64,000 nucleotides of DNA, from assembly GCA_963969395.1 (NCBI GenBank), contig OZ017798.1:21072173-21136172 (forward strand). The letters run 5' to 3'. Position 1 is the stretch's first letter. Every line of letters begins with the position of its first letter. The notes beneath the pieces are model-generated. The model searched no databases. It had not been told where the DNA came from and saw only the letters and a program-made list of their open reading frames with translations. Position numbers and translations under genes: made by a program. The stretch comes from Pseudoscleropodium purum. Lineage: Eukaryota > Streptophyta > Bryopsida > Hypnales > Brachytheciaceae. Below, piece by piece: positions 1 to 12,951 of this stretch.

Positions 1-3000
1 GAATGAGAAGCCAAAACATTGTTTTTACTTCAGTTCATTAAAAGTGGGAATGTTGACTTTGGTTCCTTATAAACCTTTGGATACAATAGTGCATTTGGGA
101 ATGGATTTTTTTTTGTTGATTGTGAAATGTTTGCACAATCATTGCTTAGTGACTTCTATATCTTTATAGCCATACAAAGATCTAAACAAATTTTTTTCCC
201 GATCTGAAATATACTCATAGTATTTTAAATACAATCAATAGTACAATGTCACATGCCATTACCATAATCAAAGTAGATGTAAAAGTATTATTATTATTCT
301 TTTTAAATTTGTAAAACCATCAAAATTCAATAGTTTTCACATCATAGATCCAAATGCCACAAATAGAGTCCATACATTCCTCTTTATATATGGCATGCCA
401 ATGGTACCAAGAATACAACTAGGGACATGTGACTTTTGTGATCTCACCACTACAAATAAAACAAAACCAAAAAATCAAACAACCTAACTTAAGATATGGA
501 TATTATACACTACACTATTTTCATATCTAATTTCACTGTATTCATATTTATTTTCTATATTGCATTTCTATCTCAAACAGTATGATTATCATCTAAATTT
601 CATCCAAATGTACACACTCATTATATCACATTCATCCCAATTTGTATGTGAGTTTTTTTGATAATATTGCATATAAAGGTCAATTTAGCCTTGGAAGTGC
701 CAAAATTGAGTTTTGGAGTAAGGTTTTGGAAGGTTCACATTACTTGAATCCAATTACAAAACACCAAATGGCACTTTTTACCCTTAAAAAGACATTGCAA
801 GCCCAAACAATGCGAGTATGTGAGTTTTGAGTATATATAAGTAGATATACAACATCTATTAAAGGTGTTTATAATATAAACATCTATAATATAAGTATCT
901 GTATTATAGCTATGCTATAATCAAAGAAGGTTTCTATGATGTAGACACCTGTAATATAAGTGTATAGTCTTCCACAATCATGTTTTTACACTACTCGGCT
1001 CACATAATAGCAACCTTCCAAGCTTGAATGGCATTTTTGAAAGTTGAATCTAAATTTTTACACATTAGTTATGAATTTTAAATGTTATAAAATTTAACTA
1101 AAAAACTATAGTTTCAATAATATAATTTTTTTTCCATTTGTTTTTTTTCAACTTTTTAAAATAGTATTTTTTTTAATGACACTTTGAGAATAGCATTTTG
1201 GAATTTCAAAATATATCATTTTTGAACTTTTTCTATTGAATTTCTCATAGAGTGAGTTCAAAGTGTAAACCAATTACACTATGATATTATCACTACTATG
1301 TCCATTTTTCTTCAAATTTGTAAAGTAATTTAGGACTCTTTTGTAGTTACCATGATTTTAATAAAAAAACGTCCTTTAAAAAATCATTTAAATTTGATTT
1401 GAATGTTTTTAAAAGTTTGACCAAACCTATACATGAAATTTATTCTACAAAAACAACTCATTTTCTATTGAATCTCACCTTCACACAAGATATTCTTAGG
1501 GCGGATTTCTATGCACCTAGAATTTAGATAAACATCATGTAGGAACAAAACAAAACCAAAATTCTACATGAAGTGTATTCCAAGTGAAAGAGCAAAAGCC
1601 AAGAGAATCGTTGATTGACAAAAAATCTAGTTGACTCTCGTGGAAAGCAAGGGAGGTAAAGATCTAGCCTTTGAAAAACTACTTTTTAACATTTAACTTG
1701 AACTTTCTAGTTGCTTTTAATTTGGCAACAAAGCTACAAACTCCTAAACTAACTATTGAGTTTTTCTCTCTACTCCCAAGGAAGTGAAAGCATTGTGAAA
1801 CTAACTAGACAAAGGCAAATTCCAAAGACAATCCCAACTTTGGAAAAAAAATTAAAAAATTCATTTCCGCCCCCCCCCCTCAAATCCGGATTTTTCATGG
1901 AGTTTTTTTTTTTTTTCTTACTTCATGGACTGAGGTTCAGTTCGCTCTCCCACTGACTGATTGATGAATATGAGCTTCTGTTGACCGCTAGTGACAAAAC
2001 GTGCCTAGGGATTTTAAAACTCACTTTTTTATACTCCTCCGGCGACCTCTTTTTCAACACTAAATGCCACAACATAGAGTCCAAAAACAAAAACCCAATG
2101 CAAATGGATCCAAACTCCAAACTCAAGGGACTGCAGCAAGTCGAAAATAGGCCGGGGCTCCCCCCGTTTTTGGTGGCAAGGTGAGCCGAGTGTTTAATTG
2201 GAGAAAAAGCCAAGAAAGTGAGTATGGCTGCATTGAAAGAAAAAGAAAAGCGGGGGGGGTAGCCGCCTGCCCTTTATGAGCCCCATTCAATGCCTCATCA
2301 ATCATGGGTCACACCATGAAGTGGGGCTAAAGCCAATTGGGGGGGGGGGATACTATACACGAGTTACCCTTCGACATAAATTACGTCATTAAATTAAAAT
2401 TTATTTTTACCACGTGCCATTTCGTGATTGGTGAGAAGCGACGTGGACCCCTGAGAATCTGACTTGGAAAATTTGATTTTCGGCACCTGGATGCCGAATC
2501 AGATCTTGCACGTACAGTGACTTATGTTAAATTATGGACTCTGCCTGAGCTTGCCACTCCCTAACCATCGTCACTTCATTGATTTAAGTTAATCAAGTGG
2601 CAATAGGCATCACAAGTGTGTACTAATTAACTCCAAATTTTCAAAATTAAATTTTTTTATTATTAACTCCAAATGATTAAATTCACCTAAACTCTTCAAT
2701 TGGGGGATTCATTTGATCTTTTTGGCATCATTGCCATCACTAGAACTTAATAATAACTAACAGCTGCAAAGTGAAAGTGAAGGGAGTGGTGATTGCAAAG
2801 GAATAAAGAGCACATCGCCGTAATAAAGATCGAAACTGGTATTCAATGACGTTGCCATTCTCAAGTCTGAAACTCTCCACTACGGACTTACTGAGCTCTT
2901 TAACTTAAACTTAAGTAGAACTTTGAAATAACTTAAAAAAAGCTGACGTAACTTATTAGTCCTTAAACACGCAAGCATCCAAAAAGTGGGTGCACCTTGG

Positions 3001-6000
3001 TCAACCTCTATTACAACTTTGAAAATAACTATTTTTAGAATCTGACTTCAACTAAGAAAACAAAGCTTGACAAGTTCTGTTCCTATTCTGTTTTCAAGTT
3101 TTGAAAAATATCAAAAATTGAAAGAGTTATTGCAATTGTAAGCTCCATGTGTTAAAATCCAAATAACACAATATGGTGTGCTTTTCATTCATATTTTCTT
3201 TTTTTTAAATGTATTTTGAATTTAAATTATAAAATTATGTTTTTCATCCCACTCTTCATTTATAAAAAAAAAAAAATCATAGATTATTCTAATATATATT
3301 GTAATTGATATAATTTTATTTCCACCTTTAGCTTCGAAAAACCACAATAATTTTATTTTTCCTTCAAAATTATTTTGAAAAAATAAAAAATAAACTGAAA
3401 ACTTCTTTTTCTACTAGCAAAAAATATAAAAATTTTGTACATCAATTAAATAAAAGGATAAATTTGGTTTGATAGTCGAATTTCACTTCAAGGTCTTTGA
3501 TGTAGCTATTTTGGGTATAAAAAATAAAATAACCAATTGAAAATTTTTCATGCTAATCTTCATTGCAACTTTTACTTCTTGAGAAAATTTCAAATTGTTT
3601 TTGCTATTTTTACTCATTTATATTCATTTTTTTCCAACAAAAATTGTAACAATTAGAAATTTTCACGAAACAAATTGCAATTTCTCATAGTGATATAGAA
3701 TCCAGAGTTTCAAGTAGTAAAAAATTTAGATTGTTGTTTGAACACTATTAAAAAGGCTAAAATTAGCTCAGATAAGAAATTTGACCATTTCACAATGGAT
3801 CAAGTCCTTAAGGGGTTAATCATCAACTGAAGGCCAATGAAGCTTGATAAATGCCCATTTTCATAAGGAGGAAATAAATCCTTTTTAAAATTAAAAAGCA
3901 AGTAAATTGCAATTAATAAAATTTGGAAAATAGAAAATCTACCGGTTTGGTATGTTGGTGTGATGAATGTGTGCATGCAAGAGAGTTTTGGGCCAAAAAT
4001 TAACCCTTAAAGTCCCAAGGCCATTTTTCTATCAAAAACCACTCAAAACTGTTGTTTTTGCTGTATTCATCCAAGAATACCAAAAAAATATTTTTTTTGG
4101 AATCTAATTGTAGGGTCCTATACTTTACTTGTCTTCGTTCACATGGTAAAAATTTCATGAAGTTTGACCGTATAGATTGGAAGATATTATCATTCAAAGT
4201 TGAAAAAGAAAGTTTTTGTGAACATCCGCCTACAATTTCAGATGACTTTGACCGCCAATTGTGGAATTTTTTTGTACTATAGACTTTGAATTAAAAAAAG
4301 TTTATGTTGAAGAATTGAGTTGAAATCTAGGAAAAAAAATTAAATCATTAATAACTCCAAGATGGGATTGAAAGACAACAATCCCAATGGTGAGATTGTT
4401 TTAGCAATTGAACACAACATTCTCAAAAAAAATTGTGAAAAATTATGAAAATTACATTTAGTAACGAATCCTATAAGTTAATTTTTCAAAAAGATGCTAA
4501 AATTGTCCAAAAAATAAGATTGTCTTTAACTTTCTCATTATTAGTCCAAATAGAATGAATCAAAGCTTTACATGTAGACCAAAAAAAAAAATTGGGGAAA
4601 AAAAATTTTAATTTTAATTTTTTTGTACTGTCCACTGAGTTCAGTTTCAAGCTTTTTGTGGTATGGCCCTTCTCTCTCAAGCTTCCACCTATGTTGCATG
4701 CTTTGCATGAATTAGATTGATTATTTTTATTTTTTATTTTTATTTACTTTTAGTGGTCATCATTCTTTTAAAAAAAAAATAGCAATGCATCTAGGAAAAT
4801 CTTGGGGTTATTTTTTTGTATTTGGATCCCTTCATTGCCAATCCACACAAAACTCTATTGTACCTTTCAATCCATTGTAAAGATTTTAGATTTTAGAAGC
4901 AAAAGAATCTCCATCATTGTTAATCCAATGAACTATTTGTTTGTAGAAGAAAAAAATGTGGTATTGGTAAACCCTAAGAAAATTGCAACTCTAATCATAT
5001 TTGAAAGGGAGTATTTTGATGTTCCATGCATTGATCATGTACTTTTCAAATAGTAGACTTGGGTTGAAACAACATATTGCTAGCCATGCTCTTATTAGAA
5101 TCCTTTACTTTAACCGTTAAAGATTTGTGGATTTCTAACAAAGCACAACTGCATTAGAAAGTATGAGTTGGATAATGTTTTTGAAAATTGCATCAAAAGA
5201 TAGTTTGAAAGCATCAAGATTAAAAATGTTCTTCTCAACCAAATTTTGAAGATTTAATTTTCAATTCCTCAAAAATACACATTTATTTTTGACATATAAG
5301 AATTTCTATGATTGGTCTCAATAGCATCTTGAGTCAATCATGAGAAGTATAGGTTAAAGATTTAACAATGAAAACATCCACACTTCCTCCAAATTGCAAA
5401 AATTCGAATTGGAGGCAAATATTGAACACTTTCATTCTAGCTATTCTTTCCTTATAAACACTTCTGACCATGGGAATATAAAAAAGACCAAAAGAAAAAG
5501 ACAAGATGATCTAATTTCCATAAAAAAATTGGGATTTTTTTTTCATCCCCGAAAGTTGCCTACAACCAGGCAACGATACTCACCCTCTTTGCAGTGATTG
5601 CAAAACTTTTCCTCTGTCAAATTCAAGTGAAAATATTAAATAAAATAAAATAAAAACAGGGCAACGAAACGGTTGACTGTTTTTTTCTCTCTAAAGGTTC
5701 AGAGGCATATCCTCCCTTGTGTACCTCATGACAAAAATTCCAGGGTGTCCCAACATTCTTCATGTTTGCAAATCCCTCAACCTCCATTTCATGAGCAGGG
5801 TCCTATGTTAAGTTAGATTGCGCGACCTTGACCTCGTGGAACTTAGATTTGCAGCGAATAGAGTGAACAGGGTCCCCGATTGCCACCAACCTTCACCTCG
5901 TGGGAGTGAGATTTGCAGCAAATAAGTTCACCGCATTCAACACTCTGCTGTGTTAAGTTAGTTACCGGTATTCCTTCTTTTTTTTTACAATTGTTTATTG

Positions 6001-6530
6001 ACACCCTGATCTCTTTAGTCTCCCCAATGAATCTCCGTGAATGTTGTGTTGGAAGCGAGGCACAACTACCCATGAAAAATCGACAACATGAAAACCGGCA
6101 CCACATTGCAGTCAAATTCCCAGTTCCCAGCACCGACCTCTCCAACGCCCCAGCATTCTCCTTGTCACTAAGAATGTCTCTTGGAGCTTTTCCGAGTCCC
6201 GAAGGTACTGTGTTGCAGTCGTTGCAGTTGATTCTTTGCACTGGAATCGACACGGTCCTTTTTCTTCCTTTCCAAATAAAAAAAAGTGCAACTGGAGCCT
6301 CTCACTGAAAGCCACAAGCCCAGTGGAACTCCAGGCAAGGGTTATGATTATTAACGTACTCTCTTCATACTTGCAACGACGAGAATTATTAACGCCACCA
6401 CCACGACCTCCCAGAGTCCCAGCTAGAGTTTATTAACTAGGCAAGTATGCATCCCACCTATCCTAGCTTCCCTTAAACCTCGGAGTGCGTCCATTTGCAC
6501 CAATCCGGAATTATTCAATTCACAGGGGAA
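1..6530. other. AT-rich intergenic DNA, no gene recognised
   Basis: No convincing coding region, RNA gene or intact mobile element was found. The stretch is AT-rich with many homopolymer runs, including a C run near 1,869 and G runs near 2,252 and 2,340. Base composition becomes more balanced from about 5,560, as expected on approach to the YUCCA promoter. Around 5,830-5,960 a short sequence (CCTCGTGGRA...GATTTGCAGCRAATA) occurs twice about 75 bases apart. Overlapping open frames on both strands at 5,843-6,308 resemble nothing known and are probably chance. Confidence 0.6.
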
Positions 6531-6539
6531 AAAAAATAT

Positions 6540-7637
6540 AAAAATCCCAGTGACGGAGTGCTATAAAAATACGTGCCCTTTCTGGACTCTGGAGTGGAGC
6601 TCCGCAGCTACAGGAAAGACAGTTGTAGCTGGGGCTGCTGCTGGGCCACCCCTACCGAGTAGGAAGGCTGCGCTGCGGAGGCCGAGCACGGGCAGCGTCC
6701 TGGGGATCAGTGCCCGCCACAAACCCAGCCTCGGGTTCTGGGGCGATACTCATCAGCATTAATATAAGCTTTTCATATTCCATCATAACTGTCAGTCACT
6801 AACGAAGCTTTTTTTCATTTCCACGTCCCCGTCTCTTCCTCTCGCGCTCTCAGATCTCTCTCATGATCTAGATTATCACTCTGTGTCTCGCATTGCTCGC
6901 AGTCCCACAAGGTTCGGTTGGAGGTGCTAGTGTTGAACAGGAGGGGAGAATCAAGCCACCAGGGTAGTTAGTAGTTGAATCTTGGTTGATTGGAGTACTT
7001 TCTCGAGCTTGGAGTAGTTTCGGAGCTTCGAAAGACGACGACTGTATCAGTTGAAACAGAAAGTGTGAAGTGGAGTTGTGTTGGGGAAGGGAATTCGTGG
7101 TGGATTGATTGCAACGGGATGGCTTCTAGCACTTGTAAGTTGGTTCATAACGTACTGTGAGCTTTTGCATACTGTATTCTCGCAGCCAAAGTTCCTAGCT
7201 AGATGTAGAGTGGTTTTGGATTGAAGCTAGTAGAGGAGTCCGTATTGCTGGGAAGTGGAGAGTAACAACCAGTCGTTAGTTGTGATTAGCATCAGTTTAG
7301 ACGTTACTTCTGGGTCGAGGTTCGGTGCCGAATGCGACCGTGGTTGTGGAAGTGGAGGTCATTCAGTGGAATATTAGAGGATTAGCTCTTTAGAGATTTG
7401 TTTGAAATTGCGGGGCTGCGATTGAATGCAAACGCTGTTACGGAAGTGGAGTTTTTTTTAGTGCAACACTGGAGGATTATCTCTTCCGTGCTTTCTTTGA
7501 TTTCTGATGATTCAATGTCGAGCAGGTGTGAAATCCAGAAATTCAGCGCTTTTGCTCTGCGAGTGAGCATTCCGAGTTCGCGAATCCTCGTACCCGAGGC
7601 CTAGAATCTACCAGAGTGTCCCAATTCTACGTACAAA
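6540..7637 (+). promoter_or_regulatory. YUCCA core promoter and long 5' leader
   Basis: A TATA-like box (TATAAAAAT) lies at 6,562-6,570 and a second candidate (AATATAAG) at 6,761-6,768. A CT-rich initiator-like stretch lies at 6,820-6,870. The leader up to the YUCCA ATG is therefore about 0.8-1.05 kb. It holds six short upstream ORFs: 7,119-7,160, 7,203-7,208 (ATG directly followed by TAG), 7,332-7,385, 7,426-7,461, 7,507-7,566 and 7,515-7,604. A good splice donor at 7,135 (TT/GTAAGT) and an acceptor ending at 7,185 (CTCGCAG) could remove a 51-base leader intron. Transcript ends are inferred. Confidence 0.5.
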
Positions 7638-9223
7638 ATGCCGCCCTACTACGCCCACGCCTCCTGCGGGAGTGAGTACTGGCACAAGAACTCAAACGAT
7701 CCTACAAGCTCACCCGTCTTTTTGGAGGGCGCCATCATCGTTGGCGGCGGACCATCAGGTCTTGCAGCCGCGGCCTGCTTGCAAACCAAAGGCATCCCTT
7801 CTCTCATCCTCGAGAAGTCCGATGGCATTGGTTCCCTCTGGAAGTACAAAGCTTACGACCGCCTGCACCTCCACATCCCCAAACAGTTCTGCGAGCTTCC
7901 GTACTTCCCCTTCCCGGAAGACTACCCTCTGTACCCCAACCGCCAGCAATTCGTCTCGTATCTCGAGCTTTACTTCCGCCATTTCTCCATGCAGGCGCTT
8001 TTCAACACACAAGTGGAGCGAGCTTCGTATGATAGTGAGCTGAAGTGCTGGAAGGTGAGAACTTCGGGTGGAAAGGAGTTTTGTGCGCGGTGGTTGGTGG
8101 TGGCGTCTGGGGAGAATGCGGAAGCTGTGAGTCCTGCTTTGGAGGGCTTAAGAGATTTTAAAGGAGGTGTGGTGCACTCTAGTAACTACAAGACGGGTGC
8201 GGATTATGAAGGGAAGAGGGTGTTAGTCGTGGGATGTGGAAACTCCGGGATGGAGATTGCGCTGGATTTGGCGAATTTCAAGGCGCGCCCGTCGCTGGTG
8301 GTGCGCTCGCCTGTGCATATTCTGCCGAGGGAGATCTTTGGGACGAGTACGTTTGCGGTGGCCATGAGGATGATGAAGTCGTTTCCGTTGTGGTTTACGG
8401 ATTTGGTGCTGGTCTGGTACACGTTTGCCATGTTGGGAGATACGTCGGTGTATGGGTTTGAGAGGCCGAAGAATGGGCCTATGACGATCAAGTGCAAGCA
8501 AGGGAAGACGCCGGTTCTGGATGTCGGCACCTTCGCCAAAATCAAAACTGGAGACATCAAGGTACAGTGAGAGTTTTCATAGTAAATATTTTCATCCTTC
8601 TCAACCCAAATCTTGAACTACACCGTACACGTTACGGCTTTTGCTGTGATTTAAATGGCGCTTTATGTGTTTATGGGCTACCGAGTGACTGTTGTTGCTA
8701 AACATGGTGCTGGCTTTCAATCTGCAGGTCTTTCCGGGTGTGGATCATTTGACAGCCCATGGGGCGAAGTTCGAAAACGACGAAGAGCGAGAGTTTGACG
8801 ACATCGTGCTGGCCACAGGGTACCGCAGCAACGTTCCTCAATGGCTCCAGGTAATTCCCGCCGCAATTTTGGACTGATTTGACCGACTGCAAGCAAGTCT
8901 GTGGGTCTTGTGACCGCCTGTCTGGGTTTTGCGTGAGTTTTTGGGAGGATCTTGTTCTGATGGAAGCGTAGTTGTTGTCATGACATCAGGATGACTGCGG
9001 CTTCTTCTCGGAGGAAGGATTGCCGAAGAATCCTTCTCGGGGGACGTGGAAGGGCGAGCGCGGCCTTTACGTCGCTGGGCTGGGGAGGAAAGGGATACTG
9101 GGAGCAACCTTCGATGCCAAAAACATTGCTGAGGATATCAGCAACGCCTACATTGCCACCGAGCTGGAGTCTCAGAAGAGAGTCTTCTTCTCTTCTACTT
9201 CACAGCAACTATCCTGCTCATAA
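7638..9223 (+). CDS. YUC: YUCCA-type flavin-containing monooxygenase
   Basis: Enzyme of the YUCCA family, which converts indole-3-pyruvate to indole-3-acetic acid (auxin) using FAD and NADPH. Coding exons are 7,638-8,561, 8,728-8,850 and 8,990-9,223. Both introns are GT-AG and in phase 0, and the joined protein is 426 aa, the usual family length. Motifs visible: FAD-binding GGGPSG at residues 36-41, FMO signature FxGxxxHxxxY at 174-184 (F174, H180, Y184), NADPH-binding GCGNSG at 199-204, and the YUCCA-typical ATGYRSN at 337-343. The C-terminal part (KGERGLYVAGLGRKGILGA) also matches the family. The start follows a run of upstream ORFs and is the first ATG that opens the full domain. Nothing is broken, so the gene is probably functional. 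The family call is firm; the exact orthologue cannot be decided here. Confidence 0.95.
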
Positions 9224-10256
9224 CCCGCTTGTGTCACTTTCATTGTCCTGTGGCGCAATGCGGTTGATGGGGTTGGGTGGTTTAGAGGCGTAACCCCATT
9301 CTCCACACTCACTCTTTCAGAGTGTTAAAGATCTTCAAGATTTGATGGTCTTGATTCAATGTGGATGAGAGGGTTATGTGATGAGCATCTGAAGCAAGTC
9401 TCAAGCATGGTGCAATGTGGTTGGAAATGGGGAGGATGGTTTTGAGCCATGACCTCATCTTTCCAAGGCTCTTTGAAGAGAGCATGAAGTTTCAAGAGTT
9501 GACGGCCTTGATTTAGTTTGCAGGAGAGAAGAGGAGAGGGTTATATTTGATAACTGACTTGGACGTAACAGCCCTTTTCTAGTTACCTGATACATATTCC
9601 AGTCATTCAACCAGAATTTGGCCGTTTTCTTTCACCCCATCAATTTTGTCGTTTCTCTTTCGTCCTCTTGAAGGGCACGTCGAATCCAAGTAGTAACTCA
9701 GCCATCAAAAACACAGTCTAGCGAAAAAAGTTGAGTGAGGATTTTCTTTTTGTTGCTGGTCCAGATATGATGGTGTTTTATGAATGCCCACTCTCTGGAT
9801 TAGAAGTGTTGATGAGGACGACGGTGAGATTAGTTTCTAGCGAGTTTAAATTTTAGGAGATTTCACAGCAGGCGAGTGCCGTTCTCTTGTTTCTTTCATG
9901 GCAAGATGACCATGTAGGACTGGAGGAACACTGAGAGACGAACTTAGTTGGGGGCCAGAGGATCAATTGTGCTCCCCTCACGGCAGCAGCAGCATCATCC
10001 AACCATTGTACCATACCATTTTTGCACAGGGTTTTCAACACTGTAGCCAATAAAGGTTAGATCCAAGGTTCTCTATCAATTACAGAGCATCTCTGTGTGT
10101 GAGTGTCTGTCTGGAGACTCCGGATATCAGTGTTGCCTGCCGGTTTGCGTATTATGCGTCCTGTTTTTTCTATGTTTGATTATGGTTTTGCTTCATTGTG
10201 TCAATGAGAGTTGCTTTGTTGGTATTGTGTCTGTCCAGTCCAGTGAGTGTCTTGCT
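9224..10256 (+). other. YUCCA 3' region, probable 3' UTR
   Basis: After the YUCCA stop there is about 1 kb without another recognisable gene. AATAAA occurs at about 10,048 (GCCAATAAAGG) and could be the poly(A) signal, which would make a long 3' UTR; an earlier end is equally possible. Short related phrases recur, for example around 9,320-9,350 and 9,480-9,510 (TTCAAGA.TTGA.GG.CTTGATT), suggesting a small internal duplication. Confidence 0.35.
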
Positions 10257-10402
10257 GCCAGAATTCAGTATGCCTTTCCAGTTCTGTACAGTCGGGTACC
10301 AAAAGTTTCCCTGATGGTTACTTTGCACTAGAGTGACGATCACGGAAACTTTTGGTACCCGGCTGTACAGTACAGTACTCGAAAGGCATGCTGAATTCTG
10401 GC
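10257..10402 (+). ncRNA. miRNA-like hairpin (unassigned)
   Basis: The arm 10,257-10,310 pairs with 10,344-10,402 across a loop of about 33 bases. The match is nearly complete for about 55 bases. It runs from TGCCAGAATTCAG at the base to GGGTACCAAAAGTTTCC next to the loop, with one internal bulge (GTTCTGTAC against GTACTGTACTGTAC), one C:C mismatch and two T-versus-C differences between arms. Both differences are G:U wobbles if the + strand is transcribed but A:C mismatches on the - strand. That favours a + strand RNA foldback, the same direction as YUCCA just upstream. I do not recognise a known miRNA family. It could instead be a young MITE. Confidence 0.45.
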
Positions 10403-12951
10403 ACTGGCGTTGTGGAACAGGGTTTCTTTTGCAGCTTCAAGTGTTTCTGGATGCGGCTGAATCATTGATCTTGAACATGGTGCTTCACAAGATGGAGTAA
10501 AGGCAATGAGAATGATTACATGTACATATCTAAAATGGTAATTTAGTATGGTCTAAATTGTGTATCACAAGGTCATACTAATCAACACCTGTTTAATTTT
10601 ACAACAGGTGTTGTTAAATTGAACATCCTATTTCTAATGTTGGCTAATTATCTACCCATTGCAAGCCCCTATAATGTGTACCTTCCCTTAGTTTTAGCTT
10701 GTCCGTGTTTATTTTTGGGGTGCTCTAATCTCTTCATGTCTTGCCTCTGGCTTGGTTGTTTCACCATGGTTTCTTAATATGATGGTTTTCCCATTTGTTT
10801 CAAAAAAAATCTACCCATTCTATATAACCATTTTAGTGTAGTGTTACCTCTCTTACTATTAACAACAAATTTTTCATTGTTGCAAAGGCCATATTAAATA
10901 ACCATTTTGGTGTTGTAATGCTTCGAATTTAAATAAACAATCTTTCATTGTGACCATTATGACGACATTGAGACAGATGTATTAAATTTACAAAATACAA
11001 GCAAATATGCTAATTTCAAAAAAAGATTTGTGCATTGGAAGATGGAAATAATGGGAATTCTTCCTCTGTGCGTGTTCAATAGGATCTACGCTAATTGAGA
11101 CCATGCCCTCCACACCGCTGCTTATGAACTGTGGATAGATCCATACAAGTTCAGTGATTTCAAGTCACAACCCCTGAGGCTGTAGTCAATTTCTGTGAAC
11201 ATTTGTTGCAGTATTTGTGAAGATCAATAGCATTGCTTGGAAGTTCTGGAACACTTTTATTTTATATTTCATTTTGAACAAATGGAAGAACCACTGCAAG
11301 TCTTGGAATAATTCATTAGTTGGGGGAATAGGCAAACAAGGTATCCACATTCAAGTTTCATTGATTCCTTATTACTCTGGTTGCGTTTTACAACATGAGT
11401 TTGATTTTTTTTTAATAATAAATGAAGTAACCAGTCCAGTGAAAAGCCTCTATAATAATTTCTCTTCATTTGTCCAGCCGTCATGGCTTGGCTGTTTTGT
11501 TCTCTATTTTTCTTTAATGCAATGGTTCTCCATTTGTTATGGAGAAAAGAAAAGAAAAGCCTCTATAATAAGACTGGAATTTTAGCCTCCAGGAGATGCT
11601 CTTTCGGTTCTAAACTTCATGCTACACAAGTGTTGTTAAGTTATTGGATGATCTGGATTATAAATCTCAAGTATGGCTCCACACAATATCTGTGCTGTAA
11701 AGGCTTAAGCAGAATGATTACACGGGCCTCTTTATATCCTCAAAGGCAAGTCAATTCAATTTCAGCGGCTCATATCACTCAGGCATGGAGTTTGGAGGTG
11801 GGATGAAAACCATTATCCAGAGAGTGCAACTGAATTTTGGGGATCCATACGATGGTTCTTCCATTTGTTCAAAAATAAATAAAAAATAAAAAAAATAATG
11901 GGGATCCAGTGGCACATAGAGTTTAGGTAGGTAGAAAACATTTGGTGCTTTGCCTTTATTCTTAAGAAAAGAAGAGGAAATATAGAAGGGGGAAAATGCA
12001 AGGTGCAATTGAACTAATATGGTAGAAAAGGGGTCTTGGAGCATCAAGTTGAAAGACATCTTCACTCCAATATGTTCAAAGTTTGACGCATGGTCAAATT
12101 ATTGGATGAGAAGTGCATGCTCTAGGTCCTTCCTATTTTCTTCAAGCTCATGGCAAATCAAAATTCAAACAATTTTTTTTGCCTTTCCACTTTTGATTGG
12201 GCAATTCATTATTTGTGGAACATGTTTGGTATGTGAAGATGAGATTGAAGCAAAAAAGTTAGAAGGCTTGCCAAATTTCACCTACAATTGCAATGAATTC
12301 ATTTGTCCATGTTGGTGTGGCAATGCCAAAGAAAGTTGCATCTAATTGTCTCTTGTTTCTAAACACTAACTTGCCTATTGAGTTTGGAATGAAATGTATG
12401 CATAGCCTTTCAATTTATGAGAGTCTAATAAGATTGATTTAAAAACCAACAACCAATGTGAATGTAGAATAAATGAATGAAGAACATCCTATTGAGAAGA
12501 TGAGAGCGACATATTCACAACAATTTAAATTGTTACATAGTCATCACCAAGATGAAAATGTCCATTCATGTTGTGGTACCCATCCATGTACCCTTGATTT
12601 CCATTCAAATCCTTCCTAGACTTCTATTCAAATCCATCCTAGATTGTCTTCATGTTTAACTATGATGGGTTGAATGTAGATTTTCTGTCAAATTACACTT
12701 TTAGTGATCTAAAAAGCTTCTATTTTGAAAATCCATAGAAATTACATGCCACATCTGATAAATCTATTTTTTTTGGTTTAAAATTCACAATTCTCTATCA
12801 ATTGCTAATGCTACCAAAATATCATTTTTAGGAAAATACCCCTCCAACTATGTTGAATTTGCTTATTTTGATGGTTTTGGGTGCTTCCAACAAATTGGTA
12901 CTAGAAAACCTCCCCATGTTTACTATGATATATTTGGAGTTCTTGATCAAT
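10403..12951. other. Intergenic DNA with degenerate short repeats
   Basis: No gene is recognised. A 22-base phrase at about 11,271-11,292 (TTTTGAACAAATGGAAGAAC...) recurs inverted at about 11,851-11,872. A degenerate relative of the phrase TGGCTTGG.TGTTT...ATGGTTYTCCATTTGTT occurs near 10,747-10,800 and 11,482-11,540. A small hairpin (CAACACCTGTT/AACAGGTGTTG) lies at about 10,585-10,616. Open frames of up to 122 codons in this stretch have repeat-like composition and no recognisable domain. Confidence 0.45.

Noticed and set aside
5843..6308. Overlapping open frames of 131-136 codons on both strands
   Set aside because: No domain, no splice context, and they are symmetrical on both strands, as expected in GC-richer promoter DNA of YUCCA.
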